This document shows positions 22,001-33,139 of a DNA stretch of 64,000 bases, piece after piece; position 1 is the stretch's first letter; each line of letters starts with the position of its first letter. The DNA lies in the NCBI GenBank assembly GCA_009869945.1, contig WIXG01000376.1:1-64000 (forward strand), read 5' to 3'. The stretch comes from Mesaphorura yosii. Its lineage: Eukaryota > Arthropoda > Collembola > Poduromorpha > Tullbergiidae. The translations under genes were made by a program, and so were the position numbers. The notes below the pieces were generated by a model that saw only the letters and a list, made by a program, of their open reading frames with translations, had not been told where the DNA came from and did not search any database.

Positions 22001-25000
22001 GCTGCGAGCGGGTGTGACACGGCTGAATGGAAGATGCACTCTGCTAACAAAGTGACTGATCCCTTTGGGAGAGATATCTGCCATGCCAAAGTGCAGAAGA
22101 AGAAATGAATTTTTATCTCGAGCAAGACAGAGCCTGCGTTCAGCAAAATTGCCCCTTGAGGGAATCTCTCGTCTCTTCCAAATGAATACGAGTCATCTCT
22201 CTGCATTATGCAGGAGCAGTCGACGCGCCTCGATGAAGGAACGAAATTGGATTTCTCATTGGCATGATTCTGTTTGTTCTCAAGACACAGCAATGAAGCG
22301 CCCATAATAATAAAGCGACTGCAGGCAGGCGTTATCGCTGCGCAGCCGTCGCTCCCCGATCAACGACCGCGCGTGCTCGTGCCTCGAAACGTCGCGATTT
22401 ATTCTCGTCGACCAGCAGGATCAAAAGCAATAAAACAATAATCGTAAATGTTGCTGTGTCCCAATTCATTATTGAAGGACGACAGACACAAAACGGCCTT
22501 GCGAGCCAGCAAGCAGCACTCCAAATGGACAAAAAAAATTTGCTGCATGCTCCACAATGCAACGGTGTCTAATTAATATTGCAGCCAATGCCACACAACC
22601 GGCATCGGTTTTACAGCGAGAGTCTCGCCTGTGAAACCGATTCCCGTGACTTTTGTTTGTTTATTTAACCGCAAAGTAAAATCTGCCCGCACTCTTAACT
22701 TATTCGCGGTCGGGTGAAATTGTTTTCTCTTGGAATTAAGAAGTTGAGCTTGAATTATGACCAGCCTGAAATTGAAACAAGTCATCAAAGTCAGCTGCCT
22801 GTTTCTCCAGTCCGGAATGAAAACAGGGCGAATGATAATTTAGTGCTACATTACACACGAAACACAAGGCAGGAGCAGTGAGCTCGACCGAGCACGATGG
22901 TGCCGTGCTTTTGAGCTCGGTGGTGGTGAACTTTTGTGGCTCGCGCAATAATAAATGAGGCAGGCACTGAGCGAAGGAGGCGAGATGGAAGGAAGAAAGA
23001 AAGACGAAGCGCATGCAAGGCAAGTGACTGGAGAGGAGTTTAGTGGGTTGAGGGAAACATGATAACGCGGATAATGAAGTAAGCTCGCTGTTCTTTCTTC
23101 TGCGCGAGACTGACACCTAAGCCAGGGATTTATTGCAGCGCTGCTTTATTATTCACTGCCCGCCTCGCTCTTCTCCTCACCCGTTCGACCTCACCAAACT
23201 TCAATTTGGTCAGCCGCGTGCAGCTGCCTTGCGCACGCGGCTGCACGAGTCTACCAGGCAGCGAGATTGCAGGCGAGGCAGTCGTGTCATGAATTCAAAG
23301 TGGCCCGAATCACGTAACGCTCTTCACGTTGTCCCAGTTTTTAGGGCGACTGAGAAATCTGACGCTGGAGTGATAATCGTGAGGCGATCTCGACCCGACG
23401 ATAATAGCTTTCAAACGGTTGTTTAACGTAATATTTGATGATTGCGTAATATCGCGAAAATTGCACGCGCAAAAGTGGAAGTCTTTATTCCGAGACAAGG
23501 TTAGGGAAGGAGAAGAGGGGAAAGAGTGGAAAGTGAATGTGGGGCAGCAAATAAAAGTTTGTGTTGGAAGATGAAGTCTGCTTTCTCCGACGACGCCAGT
23601 GCGCTTTTGGTTGAAAAATAGATTGAAATGGAGAAAAGACGGAGTCCGGAGACGAGTGCTGGCCGTCGGAGGGATTTGGTGCGGGACCTTCCAATTCTTT
23701 TACATAAAAAGTAATATTCTGCAGCTCGAGTCTTTAGTTACATCGACGGCCCGCTCGCGTGTAAGACACACGCCATGTATATTTATGTGCATGTGGATCA
23801 CTGCAGTGACAAACCGTCTTTTGGAACAGCGCCAAACGCACAAGGCGAAGCTCCATTTTCTCCATATCCTGAACCCAACTCGCACTCTCAACTGTCAAAG
23901 GAGCCTCTCCGCCGTCCTCGCACTGCTCACAAGCGAGTGTCGTCTCCAGAAAGCAAAAGTGGGCTACAAAGCCAACGAGCTTAAAACCGTCCGCGTATGC
24001 CCAAACGGGACGACTTCCCTCCGCAGTTCGGGACGATCGGACGCCCGCTTCATGCATGCGCCTAGCAGAAACACGCGGACCGTGGCGCATCGCGTTTCCA
24101 GCGAGTGTGGCAAATAAAATTAATAGGGCAAATAAGTCAGTTAGGAATAAATGAAGAGAAAAGAGATGCAAAAAGTTTTCCGGTTATAAACTCTCGCTCT
24201 TTTAACTCACAGCATATGAACTTTTGAATGCAATTCACGGCTGGAGGCCATTTCCACCTCAACGTCTGCCGTGACACGTGAATGGCTGTCCTCGTGACGG
24301 GTACCTCGCAAAACTCCCGTTTCAAAGTTGGCTCTTTCTGCACGAAGCCATGTCAGAAGTTCTGAATCGACTTGTAGACGTGAAAACCAAAAGGCTTGGA
24401 GCGTGACAGCCTAAACAGTTGCGGAGGGAAGAAAAGCAGGAATATTTGCACAGGGAATTTTCTAAATGGGTCTTTTATAAAATTATGTGCACACATGAAG
24501 CCTGCAGTTTCCACTTTACGCTGGGGCTCAGAAATGATTACTTAGCCAGAGTTGAGTCAACCCGAAAAAAGGCTTCGTGGCGCGCAGTTCGCCTTGTTCT
24601 GCGAAATTAGTCCAAATATGAAAAATAGCGCACAGTTTGTGTGGTCCGTGAGGGCTTGTAAAAGAGTGAAGCGCGGACGGAGACACAAACAGCCATAAAC
24701 CAATTTAATTCCTAAACGAGAAGAGTCCCCCTTCCGACCCGACCTACGGAATTTGCAAAGGATGCCTGCCTTCGCATTCAAGCAGCGTTCTTTTCGCAGC
24801 TGCTTCTTCGTTGTGCGCACAAATGCGACACCGCATTTGCATACGAAAGTGCAACCAAGAACTCTCCTAGCATGATGACAACTTTCCTTTGCTCCTTCCT
24901 GCATTCGGAAATGTTGAAGACAGAGCTTTTTCACTTACTTCAAATCTGCCAGTTCCAAGAGTTCATGAAGGAGTGCTTGGCTGCGAGTCTGCTATCAGAG

Positions 25001-25904
25001 CCGATGGACAGTTCCAATTGCTGAGATTCTACTTGTTACAAGCCCACGAACTGAACAAGGCAACTGATTGATGAGAGAGTGGCGATGATAACGAAATTCA
25101 CAGTCATGGCTTTCTTGTAAGACGAGGTAACAGGAGACAAAGTTCACATTTCACCGGAATGCTTGTTTCGCAACAAATCCACACTTTAATGTTCAAATAG
25201 CTGTTAGTAGGGACTCATGTAACCACCCGTACTCGAGCCCTGTGGAAGGGCGACTGTATCTCGAAGTTGCGACGACTAAAATTTGTCCAGTATGAATTAT
25301 ATGTCAGCGATAGGGATCTGGAGCAGATTCGAGTTGAGCCCCAAGACACTTCGTTCACGGAAGCCGAGCACACGACTGCCAACTCACCGTGCTGAACCTC
25401 GAATGAGAGAAAGCGCGGATTCACTTCTCAACTTTCCTCCTTCCACGCTCCCGTGTTCCACGAATCGGCTCTTCTACGGCATCTCCCAAGCTCTGGACTG
25501 GAGTGTCTGGAGTCTGCTCGGGACAACTGCGGGCATGCAAACCAGCTCGCAGAGCGACGAGAACAGAAACGAAGAGTTTATGCAGAAATGTTTCGTTCGC
25601 TGAGCTTTGTTTGTACGCTAAAGAGAGCGTTTTGCTGAGATAGTGAAAGGTTAACAAGTAGTGAGTGTCTGGGTTTACCGTTGCACTCATTCTCTGTTTG
25701 CTACCGGATCACTGCCAAAGAATGAAACAATTCTCCCTCTTTGTGCCTGCCCACAAGTCGCAAAATCAACATACGAGTAAATAAAAGTCTTGTTAGGTGA
25801 CAAGCTCGAGTTCACTTACGGCAGTTCAGGCCCGTCTTCAACACCTCCGCTCCTCCACTCGCGCCGATCGGTCTCGGGAACTCTCCTCAACAAGTCAGTC
25901 GACC
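19030..25904. other. Long non-coding stretch between divergent genes
   Basis: About 6.9 kb with no open frame that looks coding on either strand. It lies 5' of the glutamate receptor and 5' of the next plus-strand gene, so it probably holds their promoters, 5' UTR exons and enhancers. A plausible 5' UTR acceptor for the receptor (TTTTACAG, minus strand) lies near 19,178. No repeat family, RNA gene or transposon end was recognised. Confidence 0.5.
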
Positions 25905-27562
25905 ATGCGCTGGGTGCTGCGTCAAGCGAGGGTAAGTCGCCAACCTGCCACTCGGCCGGCATGCTGCCAGCTCAGGGCCACGAGGTCAGCTCGCAGCCTT
26001 CGTGACCTCTCTCTCGGAAGCGCCGATCCGACATCTTTACTCGCGCTTTTCCAAACGCATTCCGATAGCCGCATTCTCAAGTCGGTCGAGTGGCATTCCG
26101 ACTTTGGATTCGTGCAGCTGAAGCTGTGAATTGTATCTGGAGAAATCTGGACCATCCGGCAGACTGCCAAGGACCTCACAGTCTGCAGCCAATTTAATTA
26201 AATCCAACCCGAAGCGTGCAGACTGCTGCATCCGACAATCCCGACTCTCTTTTCATTGCATACGAAATCGTGATCTGCATCTGGTTGATGCACACAAACT
26301 ACGTGCAGTTAAAAATGTTTATGGTCATTATGCAACTTACACTAATTACTGCAGTTTTCGTATTGCAGAGAGCTGTGCTCTGTGTGATCGTGTTTCTGTG
26401 GACGGGCACTTCCGCCCAGCACTCCCGCTGGAGCTACCCAGTCAAGTTCAGGAGAGACGCCGCGGTGTCGAGCTACGCCGCCCCGCTTGCGCCCAGTTAC
26501 GGAGCTCCCTCTTACGGACCACCAACTTACGGGTCCCCGTCGGACACGTACGGACCACCCTCTGGCGCGTATGGGCCGCCGTACTCGGTCGGCGGAGGGT
26601 ACGGGTGAGTGCCAACGGCAGAAGGAGTCTTGATTCGTGTCCCTTCATTTTATGCAACTGACCACAGGAAGGGTGGGTCGAAGGGCGGGAAAGGCGGCGA
26701 AGGGCTGCTCGGGAGCAAGGCTCGAGTCAAGGGGTCGATCATCGGGGCACTCAAGGCCATAAAGGGAGGCATCATCGCAATCAAGGGTAAAATCATCAAG
26801 ACGAAGGGAAACCTCCTGGCTGCTAAGGGCGGAATCATTGAGGGCTTCGGGAAGGGCATAGTGGAGAAGGCCAAGGGCCTCACCTCCAAGGGAAAAGGCA
26901 AAGGCGGATACGGTAAGACGAAGCTCATAGCAAGCATAGAGCACAAGTTTCGAATTTTGTCAAAATATCAAAGGCGTGAAGACGAAGATGCACGTATGCG
27001 TAAAGCGCACGTTAATTACTTTCCATTTCAGTTGACGTAAACCGCGAACGATAACATGTGAAAATGTTATGTAAATATGCAGTTTACATTTTTGCATTTT
27101 AAGAGGGAAATCATGACCCATCGTGCACAAAAGTTAACGCCTGCAGATGGGCCATTAGCATGCAGATTTTACGATGGCCCGTGCAGTCGAGAATGAGAAA
27201 CGACGAAAGAGGATGTTTACTATCTTCAGAGTCTGATGTTATCACTGCGCACGGATAGCTTTCTTTTTAAGACGCCATGAATAGCACCATAACTCATAAA
27301 TAATGGGGATACTAATTATAGAGTAAATCATAGGACAGAAACTGTAAATTACACACCAACTACAAGGAAGAGTTCAGAGTACCTGAGACGAACAAACTGA
27401 GGGATTGCCTTGCAAAACACGTGGAGTGCCGTTGACATGTAACGCAGGTTAAATTGTGTAGGAACCAGTGCAGTTTTCGTCTGCACGTGAGACCCTCTCA
27501 CTGTTTGGTCGGGAATGTCCTCATCACTGATTTACTCATGTGTCATTTCAGGGTACCCGTGA
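25905..27562 (+). CDS. Secreted YGPP- and lysine-repeat protein (172 aa), cuticle-like
   Basis: Probable extracellular structural protein; the family is not identified. Exons: 25905-25931, 26369-26604, 26668-26912, 27552-27562, all in phase. The first exon gives only MRWVLRQAR. The second completes a signal peptide (AVLCVIVFLWTGTSA-Q). Residues about 45-85 are Tyr/Pro/Gly-rich with APSYGAPSYGPP-type units, as in many insect cuticle and resilin-like proteins. The C-terminal half is Gly/Lys-rich with a run of seven-residue units KGxIIxx (KGKIIKT, KGNLLAA, KGGIIEG) and no Cys. The last exon adds GYP and the stop. An unspliced start near 26,312 is less likely, because it would lengthen the hydrophobic leader and ignore a good acceptor. 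Confidence 0.75.
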
Positions 27563-27814
27563 GGAAGGCTGGGAGAGACTCCATGCAGTGAGCCGAGCAG
27601 GAGAGCGCCCGCTCTTTGCAGCTGACCCGTCACCGAATTGTTCCGAATATCAGCATAATACTATACTAACTCCATGCTCCAAGCAGTTCACTTTCAGTGG
27701 CAATCTGTCAGTATTTTCGCATTGATATTCTTCGATGTTCGGCTTTGTTTGCCGCCGGGCAGCCGGCTTTGTATGTCTCTTGTATGCAAGTTGGACAACT
27801 GTGTCGGTGCCGCA

Positions 27815-27820
27815 AATAAA
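27815..27820 (+). terminator. Poly(A) signal of the YGPP/lysine-repeat gene
   Basis: AATAAA 253 bp past the stop codon, the first clear signal downstream. Confidence 0.55.
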
Positions 27821-28367
27821 TTCCCACAAACTGAATAGGTGATCGTTTGGGACGGCGTTGTTGCACGAGCGAGTGTGATTCGTATTGAGGCAACTGACTG
27901 CATTTCCCTTGATGCAAAGGTCATCGTCTTATTCAGCAGAAGATGCGTTTATGGGTCAAGTGAAATTACATTGTTTTTTGCACATAAGCTGCACTGCAGT
28001 CGATTGCACGAGTTGATGCAACTTGGTTGGTGTGTGCACAGGGAAAGTTGTATAGCAAGACGACGTGTTGGGGATTCGATCAGCGTTCGATCATGCAGAA
28101 ATTAAAAGCACAGACCTGCATGGCTGCATGCCGCATCCTTCCTTCCTCTTGTCATCTGACTTTCCCCTTCGCCCTTCGTGATCACGGGTCAGTTCGAATT
28201 CGAATATGTATAAGAATCGTCCGTGCTTCCCAATTGAGCCAGTGTGTGCATGAGCCTGTGCGAGTGTTGTCAAACTCGATTGCGAGCTGCAAAGACGGGG
28301 AAGTGAGTTAAAAGCTAGCTAATCGAAGTGTGTGCCAGACCGGGTCAAGCTGAGGGAGGTTGTTGTC
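27821..28367. other. Intergenic spacer and 5' leader
   Basis: No coding signal. It should hold the promoter and 5' UTR of the next plus-strand gene. Confidence 0.5.
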
Positions 28368-29952
28368 ATGCAGGTGAGCTAGCCAAAGTCCGGCCAGTCC
28401 GGTGCTTGCTTATGTACACGTACAGGCTAAAATCTTGCCGGTCTTGCAGGGCCCAATTCTCGCCGTCTTCCTCCTGACTCTGTGTTTCCTGGTGGATGCC
28501 AGTGAGTCAGAAAATGAGCCCGAGCCCACCGCACAAGCCGTGTTCCTTGAAAGTGGCACTGGACTTTACCCGCGTCAGGACACGTTTCCGCCCGGACGAA
28601 GACCTGGCGGGCTATTTGGGTGGATGGGCTCGCAGTTGTCGAGGCTCCCGCAAATGTTTCGGCCAAGACCCTCGCGCACTCGGCAACCCGGCAGAGGACA
28701 GCAGCCGGGACGCTTCCAGCCCGAGGTAGTCCTTCCGGACCCTCCAGGGGCTGCTCAGACGCAGGACTTCGAGCAGGATGACGATGACGAGGCCACTTTT
28801 GACGACGACAGTCAAGAACCAAACGAGATTGACATCGGAGCACCCACCCACAATTTCAACCGACCGCAGGAACAGTTTCCAGGCCCCCAGTTCTTCCCGC
28901 AGCAACAGGCGCAAGGTGGCTACTCAGCACCTGGCAACCAGCAATTTCAGCATCCACCACCGCACTTCATGCCTCCTCCTCAGCTGGAGGTGGTAAAGTC
29001 CCAGATGATTTCGTACAACCACCACCAACAGCCCTTCAACCTTCCCCTTACGAATAATGCCCCTCCACCCACACTGCCACCTACACACACCGCAGTCTTC
29101 CAGAATGAAATCCCCCACTCGCAGCCTGTGAAGTCTTATTTGAAGAACAACGTGGTTCCTGTCGTGCCGCAGTCTACGGGGCCAGACTACTTTGACACCG
29201 CGTACCGGCTGCAGCCGAGTTCCTCCAGCCAGGGAGCTCAACAGAGTGGCCTACACGTGTCGGCGCTGAAGAATAGTCCAGAGAACAATTACGGCGCAAC
29301 CTTCCACGATGTTCGACAAGGAGCAGTCAACCCGCAAGGTCCGAATGCCCAGTCGTACCCCGCAGGGACTCCGCCCGCCAGCCAGGAGGGGGCAGGGTCT
29401 CTTTTTGGCTCTATCGTCGAAAATACGCACGACCTGCTTCTGAATTCAGCCAGTTCTCCGCTCCCAGGAGCGAGTGCTCCAGACCTCAGAATTCAACAAC
29501 ACCGTCAACCATATGCGCAGCACCAGCAGCAGTTTCTGTACCAGCAGCTATCAAACCAGCACGTGCAGCAGCCAGCGAAGACGGAGCCGTCTGTGCAGAT
29601 TCTTTCGCAGGGTGTGAAGGACGGGAATCCCGTCTTTGAAGTGTTGGCCGACGCTGATGCGCCCCTCTTCGATGGGCAGCACCCTTTCGACATCAACAAA
29701 TTAATAGCCATGATCGAACCGGGAGCAGTGGTTGATCAGCCACCGCAACTCTCACAGGCCTCCAGCGAAACACAGAACGTCTATCAAACGCCATCATCTT
29801 TCTCATTTGGTAAGCATTTTAAGAACGAATAGGTGAAAACTATATTTCGGGAACAATTCCCCGAAACAATTGACAGTTGGCTTTGTTTCTGGGCAGAAAG
29901 AACCCACTCTAATCCATAAATCAATTGTTATGTTTTAGTGGGGCGGAGATGA
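28368..29952 (+). CDS. Secreted Q/P/H-rich low-complexity protein (459 aa)
   Basis: No known domain. Exons: 28368-28373 (ATG CAG only), 28450-29809, 29939-29952. The tiny first exon joins in phase 0 to give a clean signal peptide (MQGPILAVFLLTLCFLVDA-S), much better than the long unspliced leader. The mature chain is Gln-, Pro-, Asn- and Ser-rich with Arg/Pro-rich (RPRPSRTRQPGRGQQPGRF), acidic (DDDDEATFDDD) and Q/H-rich blocks and no Cys. The most ordered-looking stretch is near the C-terminus (PSVQILSQGVKDGNPVFEVL, then DINKLIAMIEPG). The last exon adds VGRR. The composition fits an extracellular matrix or cuticle-associated protein, but this is inference. Confidence 0.8.
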
Positions 29953-30117
29953 ATGACCTGATCGCGATAAGTGAAAGACTGTGCATCGAAGAGAAGTGCC
30001 AAATACGTGGGAAGTGCCCGAGTGGACTTGGTGGCATAATTCCCCTGTTTCTCCTGTATTCTCCGGGCTTCTCCGATTATTATTCTTCAAAGAGTCATCA
30101 TGATGACAACTCAAATG

Positions 30118-30123
30118 AATAAA
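30118..30123 (+). terminator. Poly(A) signal of the Q/P/H-rich gene
   Basis: AATAAA 166 bp past the stop codon. The signal of the convergent Spaetzle-like gene lies 10 bp further on the opposite strand. Confidence 0.65.
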
Positions 30124-30132
30124 CCGAGTCAA

Positions 30133-30138
30133 TTTATT
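30133..30138 (-). terminator. Poly(A) signal of the Spaetzle-like gene
   Basis: The minus strand reads AATAAA 49 bp past the TGA at 30,187-30,189. Cleavage would fall inside the 3' UTR of the convergent neighbour. Confidence 0.65.
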
Positions 30139-30186
30139 TTTTGGCGACCCCTACTCCCATTACATTGTCTACATTACCGACACCAG

Positions 30187-32249
30187 TCAAGGGTTCTCGT
30201 TCACTGTGAATTTTTCCGTGACTATCATGAAGGACGTATCATTGCTGTCGGGTCGCATGACGTTCGAAATGTGACTGATTTCGCTGCTGCTCGTCTCCAG
30301 CTGCTCCGCCGATCCACTCCCAGCACCGCTGATGCAGATGCAGGACGAGGGAAGGAAAACGGATTTGATGACGGGACAGCGGTCCTGGTTCTCCGGGTCG
30401 AGCACAGCCAGCCGCTGCGCTGCGAACCGCTGCACGCACCGCGTCTTCAATAGCTCGGCGGTGGACCTTTTTGGGCAAGAGGGCCCCACACACTCGGCCT
30501 TGCTCGACGTGCAGATCGACACTTGAGCTTCCTGCCTCCACTCCTGAGTCTGCAACCCACAAAGAATATCAAAGAACGTAATTAGCTGTGTCTTGGCAGA
30601 GAGGGCAGGAACCTCACCTGCAGAATGACCACCCAGTCACCCAGCTCGTCCTTCGCCCAGCCTGGAACAAGACGACCATCAGATTTACTTCCACTCACAC
30701 ACACGCTTGGCAAACTCTTAAGGTTTTCCTTACCCGGAGTGACTGTGAGTTCCAAGTAGTTGCAAATTGGACTCCTGTGCGAACAAACCAACATTAACGC
30801 CATTGCCATTGTCGTTTCGTGTGTCCACTCACCCCTGATACGTCTTCCAGCTCCACCCTCGCTGGTTGTGTCTCTTCCCAGGCGAGTACCGCTCTCGGAT
30901 TGTCCCGTTCACCGAAGTCGCCAAGTTGTGCTTGATTTGAGGCGCGATGATGTGAGTGAGAAGCGTATAGCACCTCGCAGCTATTTTGTCCACGTCGCTC
31001 CTGCGCACCAATGGAAGTTGCACATTACAAACCGCATTCACACGTTAAATTGCGCTACAGACTCTCATGTTTCTTACTTTGGGTAGTGCGCATCGACTCC
31101 ACAAAATCCATACCGGTGAAACTCGCACTTGACGGGGCGAGTGAAGTGGCGGCTGCTCTTGGGACCAGCCACCTTGCTCTGCTTCAGCTGTTCATCGACC
31201 GAGTTGCTCAATTTGACCCAGTCTTCGACGCGGTCGGAGGAGGAGGTGACCGAGCTATTGTGGTGGCTGTGCTTGGCCTTCCTGTAGACGGGTCTCCTTG
31301 CGGGTCCCTCCGTCGAGGAGGCCGCCTCCACACTCATCTCCGCAGTCACCACCGACTTAGACACCTCTGCCGTGACAATCTGCCTGTCCTGCCTCAACGA
31401 AGGGCTGCTCTTCGCCCTCGGTTTCTTAATGGCAGAGGAAGCGTGGGACAAATTTGTCCACGGATGGTGAAACTCGCTGTGAGCGTTTGCTCCCGCAAAG
31501 ACCAGCTTCTGCTGGCCACGGCTTGGCTGAAATCCCGTTTCGTACCTCAGGACGGGGCGAAATCCTCGCTCTTCCGACCCCTTGGGACTCACTTCGTGGG
31601 AGGCTTTGTAGCTGCTGTAGTGCACCGTGTTGTCACTTTCAAAGTCGAAGGGTTCCGGAGCCAGAATTTGAGGCGAGGGTCGAAAATCCAGCGGGACCGA
31701 GATGGGGTTGGTGTTGAGCGTGTGGTCGTTGACGTGGTGGTGGGCTGACGTCGCGTGGCTGTGCCCGAAGTGCTCGGCCTCGTTGTCCGCCACCGAGTTG
31801 TCGTCCACGGGGTGGTGGAACTCGACGTGCTGAGGTTCGTCTCCGTACGCCATGGGGTCAATCTCGGGAGGCGGCTGGACCGTGGCCACTTGCTTGTAGA
31901 ATCCGAAGGGGCTGCTCGTCAGCTGCTGCTGTGGGTGGTGCTGCTGCGTGGGAGGCGGCAGGCGAAGGCGCACGGGCACGTTCTTCGTGAGGATGGGGTG
32001 GGCTATCAGAATGCCCTGGTGACTGGAGCCGCTCGACACGAGTGGAGCCACCTGGCGGAGGGAGCTCGGGAAGAACTGAATCGCCGAGGCTGTAGGTTGC
32101 TTGGAATAGGCGCTGGACCACGAAGACGACGGCCGCTCTCTGAATAAGACCGGAATTAATGAATTGAGCAAAGGCTGGGACGCAGCTGGGCACGAAATCA
32201 CCAACACGACGGCTGTGGTCCAACAACTCCATACTCGCAAACGACTCAT
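30187..32249 (-). CDS. Spaetzle-family cystine-knot secreted protein (595 aa)
   Basis: Spaetzle proteins are neurotrophin-like dimeric ligands of Toll receptors, made as secreted pro-proteins. Exons in transcript order: 32249-31078, 31000-30833, 30774-30734, 30661-30618, 30549-30187; phases agree. A signal peptide (VVLVISCPAAS-Q) precedes a 350-residue H/P/S-rich pro-region. The C-terminal part begins CEFHRYGFCGVDAHYP, like the C-x-G-x-C...YP segment ahead of Spaetzle knots. It continues with a WVVIL strand, an ICTSS...CVGPSC pair and RCVQRFAAQRLAVLDP. CPVIKSVFLPSSCICI closes the knot. A 45-residue Ser/Asp tail follows, unusual for the family. No classical furin site was seen. The ATG at 32,249 is the first with a good signal peptide. 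Assignment to a particular Spaetzle paralogue (3, 4 or 6) is not possible from sequence alone. Confidence 0.75.
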
Positions 32250-33139
32250 TTTGAGAAACCTTAAAATCCAAACTTCCAAACCGACTTCCAACTAATTAAT
32301 ACACCTTGACGAGTGTCCGACTGCATGAAGAACCGTGACCGATGTTTATTGCTTCTCGACAGGACGGCGACTGAGAGGCCGACAGATTCCATTTCTATAT
32401 GAGAAAGTAATTCTGACACTGCGTCTTGATTCCGAGGCTAATTGAGGCTGAGACTTCCGTTGGATTCCAGGGCGAAGCGTTTAACTCGATTTTCTATGTC
32501 ATTTCCGCTCTTTTCATTTTTAAATGCAACAAAACCAGTTTGGCGTTTCAATTGTTGACTTTTCTCATCAGCCAATTTCATCAAGCGCAGACGTCTTCGT
32601 GCAGGTTAACAATGCTGAGTCTCTTCTCTTTGATCATTGTGCACGCACTAGCATGAAGCGTGTACGTTTGCTGACAACAATGCCCTTGAGCAGTGCAAGT
32701 CAGAGTGTTGCGTCGTTTTGTGTTTAATTTACACGTTCCTCGCAATTCCCATGCATTTCCCTTTCCCTCACCTTGCCCCTTGACTTGCGATGTTAAAGCG
32801 TCATGACTTCGTCAAAGATGGAAGCGAAGGCCAAATTTTGCAGGAAAACCAAACTCCCGAATCCATGCATTACGCCTCGGCATGAAATCCTGAATGAGCT
32901 GCAGCTGCACGATGCGAGTCTCCAGCTTGGCGCAAGCTTGAAAGAGTTTTCTCCTTGATTCGATTCTTTTGTTTTTATTCAGTTCGATTGTTCCATTAAA
33001 TACACACCTTGGCTAAACCTAAACCTCAGTAACAAAGAGCAGAGTCAAGAATCGCTCACAAAACGCAAGAATAAATATTTCAGTGAGCCAACTAAATACG
33101 GGACGGTGTGACGAGAATAAATAGCGAAAAGAAGGGCGA
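32250..33139. other. Intergenic; Spaetzle-like gene promoter and upstream gene 3' UTR
   Basis: No coding signal. The minus-strand neighbour to the right ends at 33,140. The minus strand reads AATAAA near 32,973. Confidence 0.45.

Noticed and set aside
31011-31748. 245-codon plus-strand open frame
   Set aside because: It is a shadow of the Spaetzle-like pro-region exon on the opposite strand.
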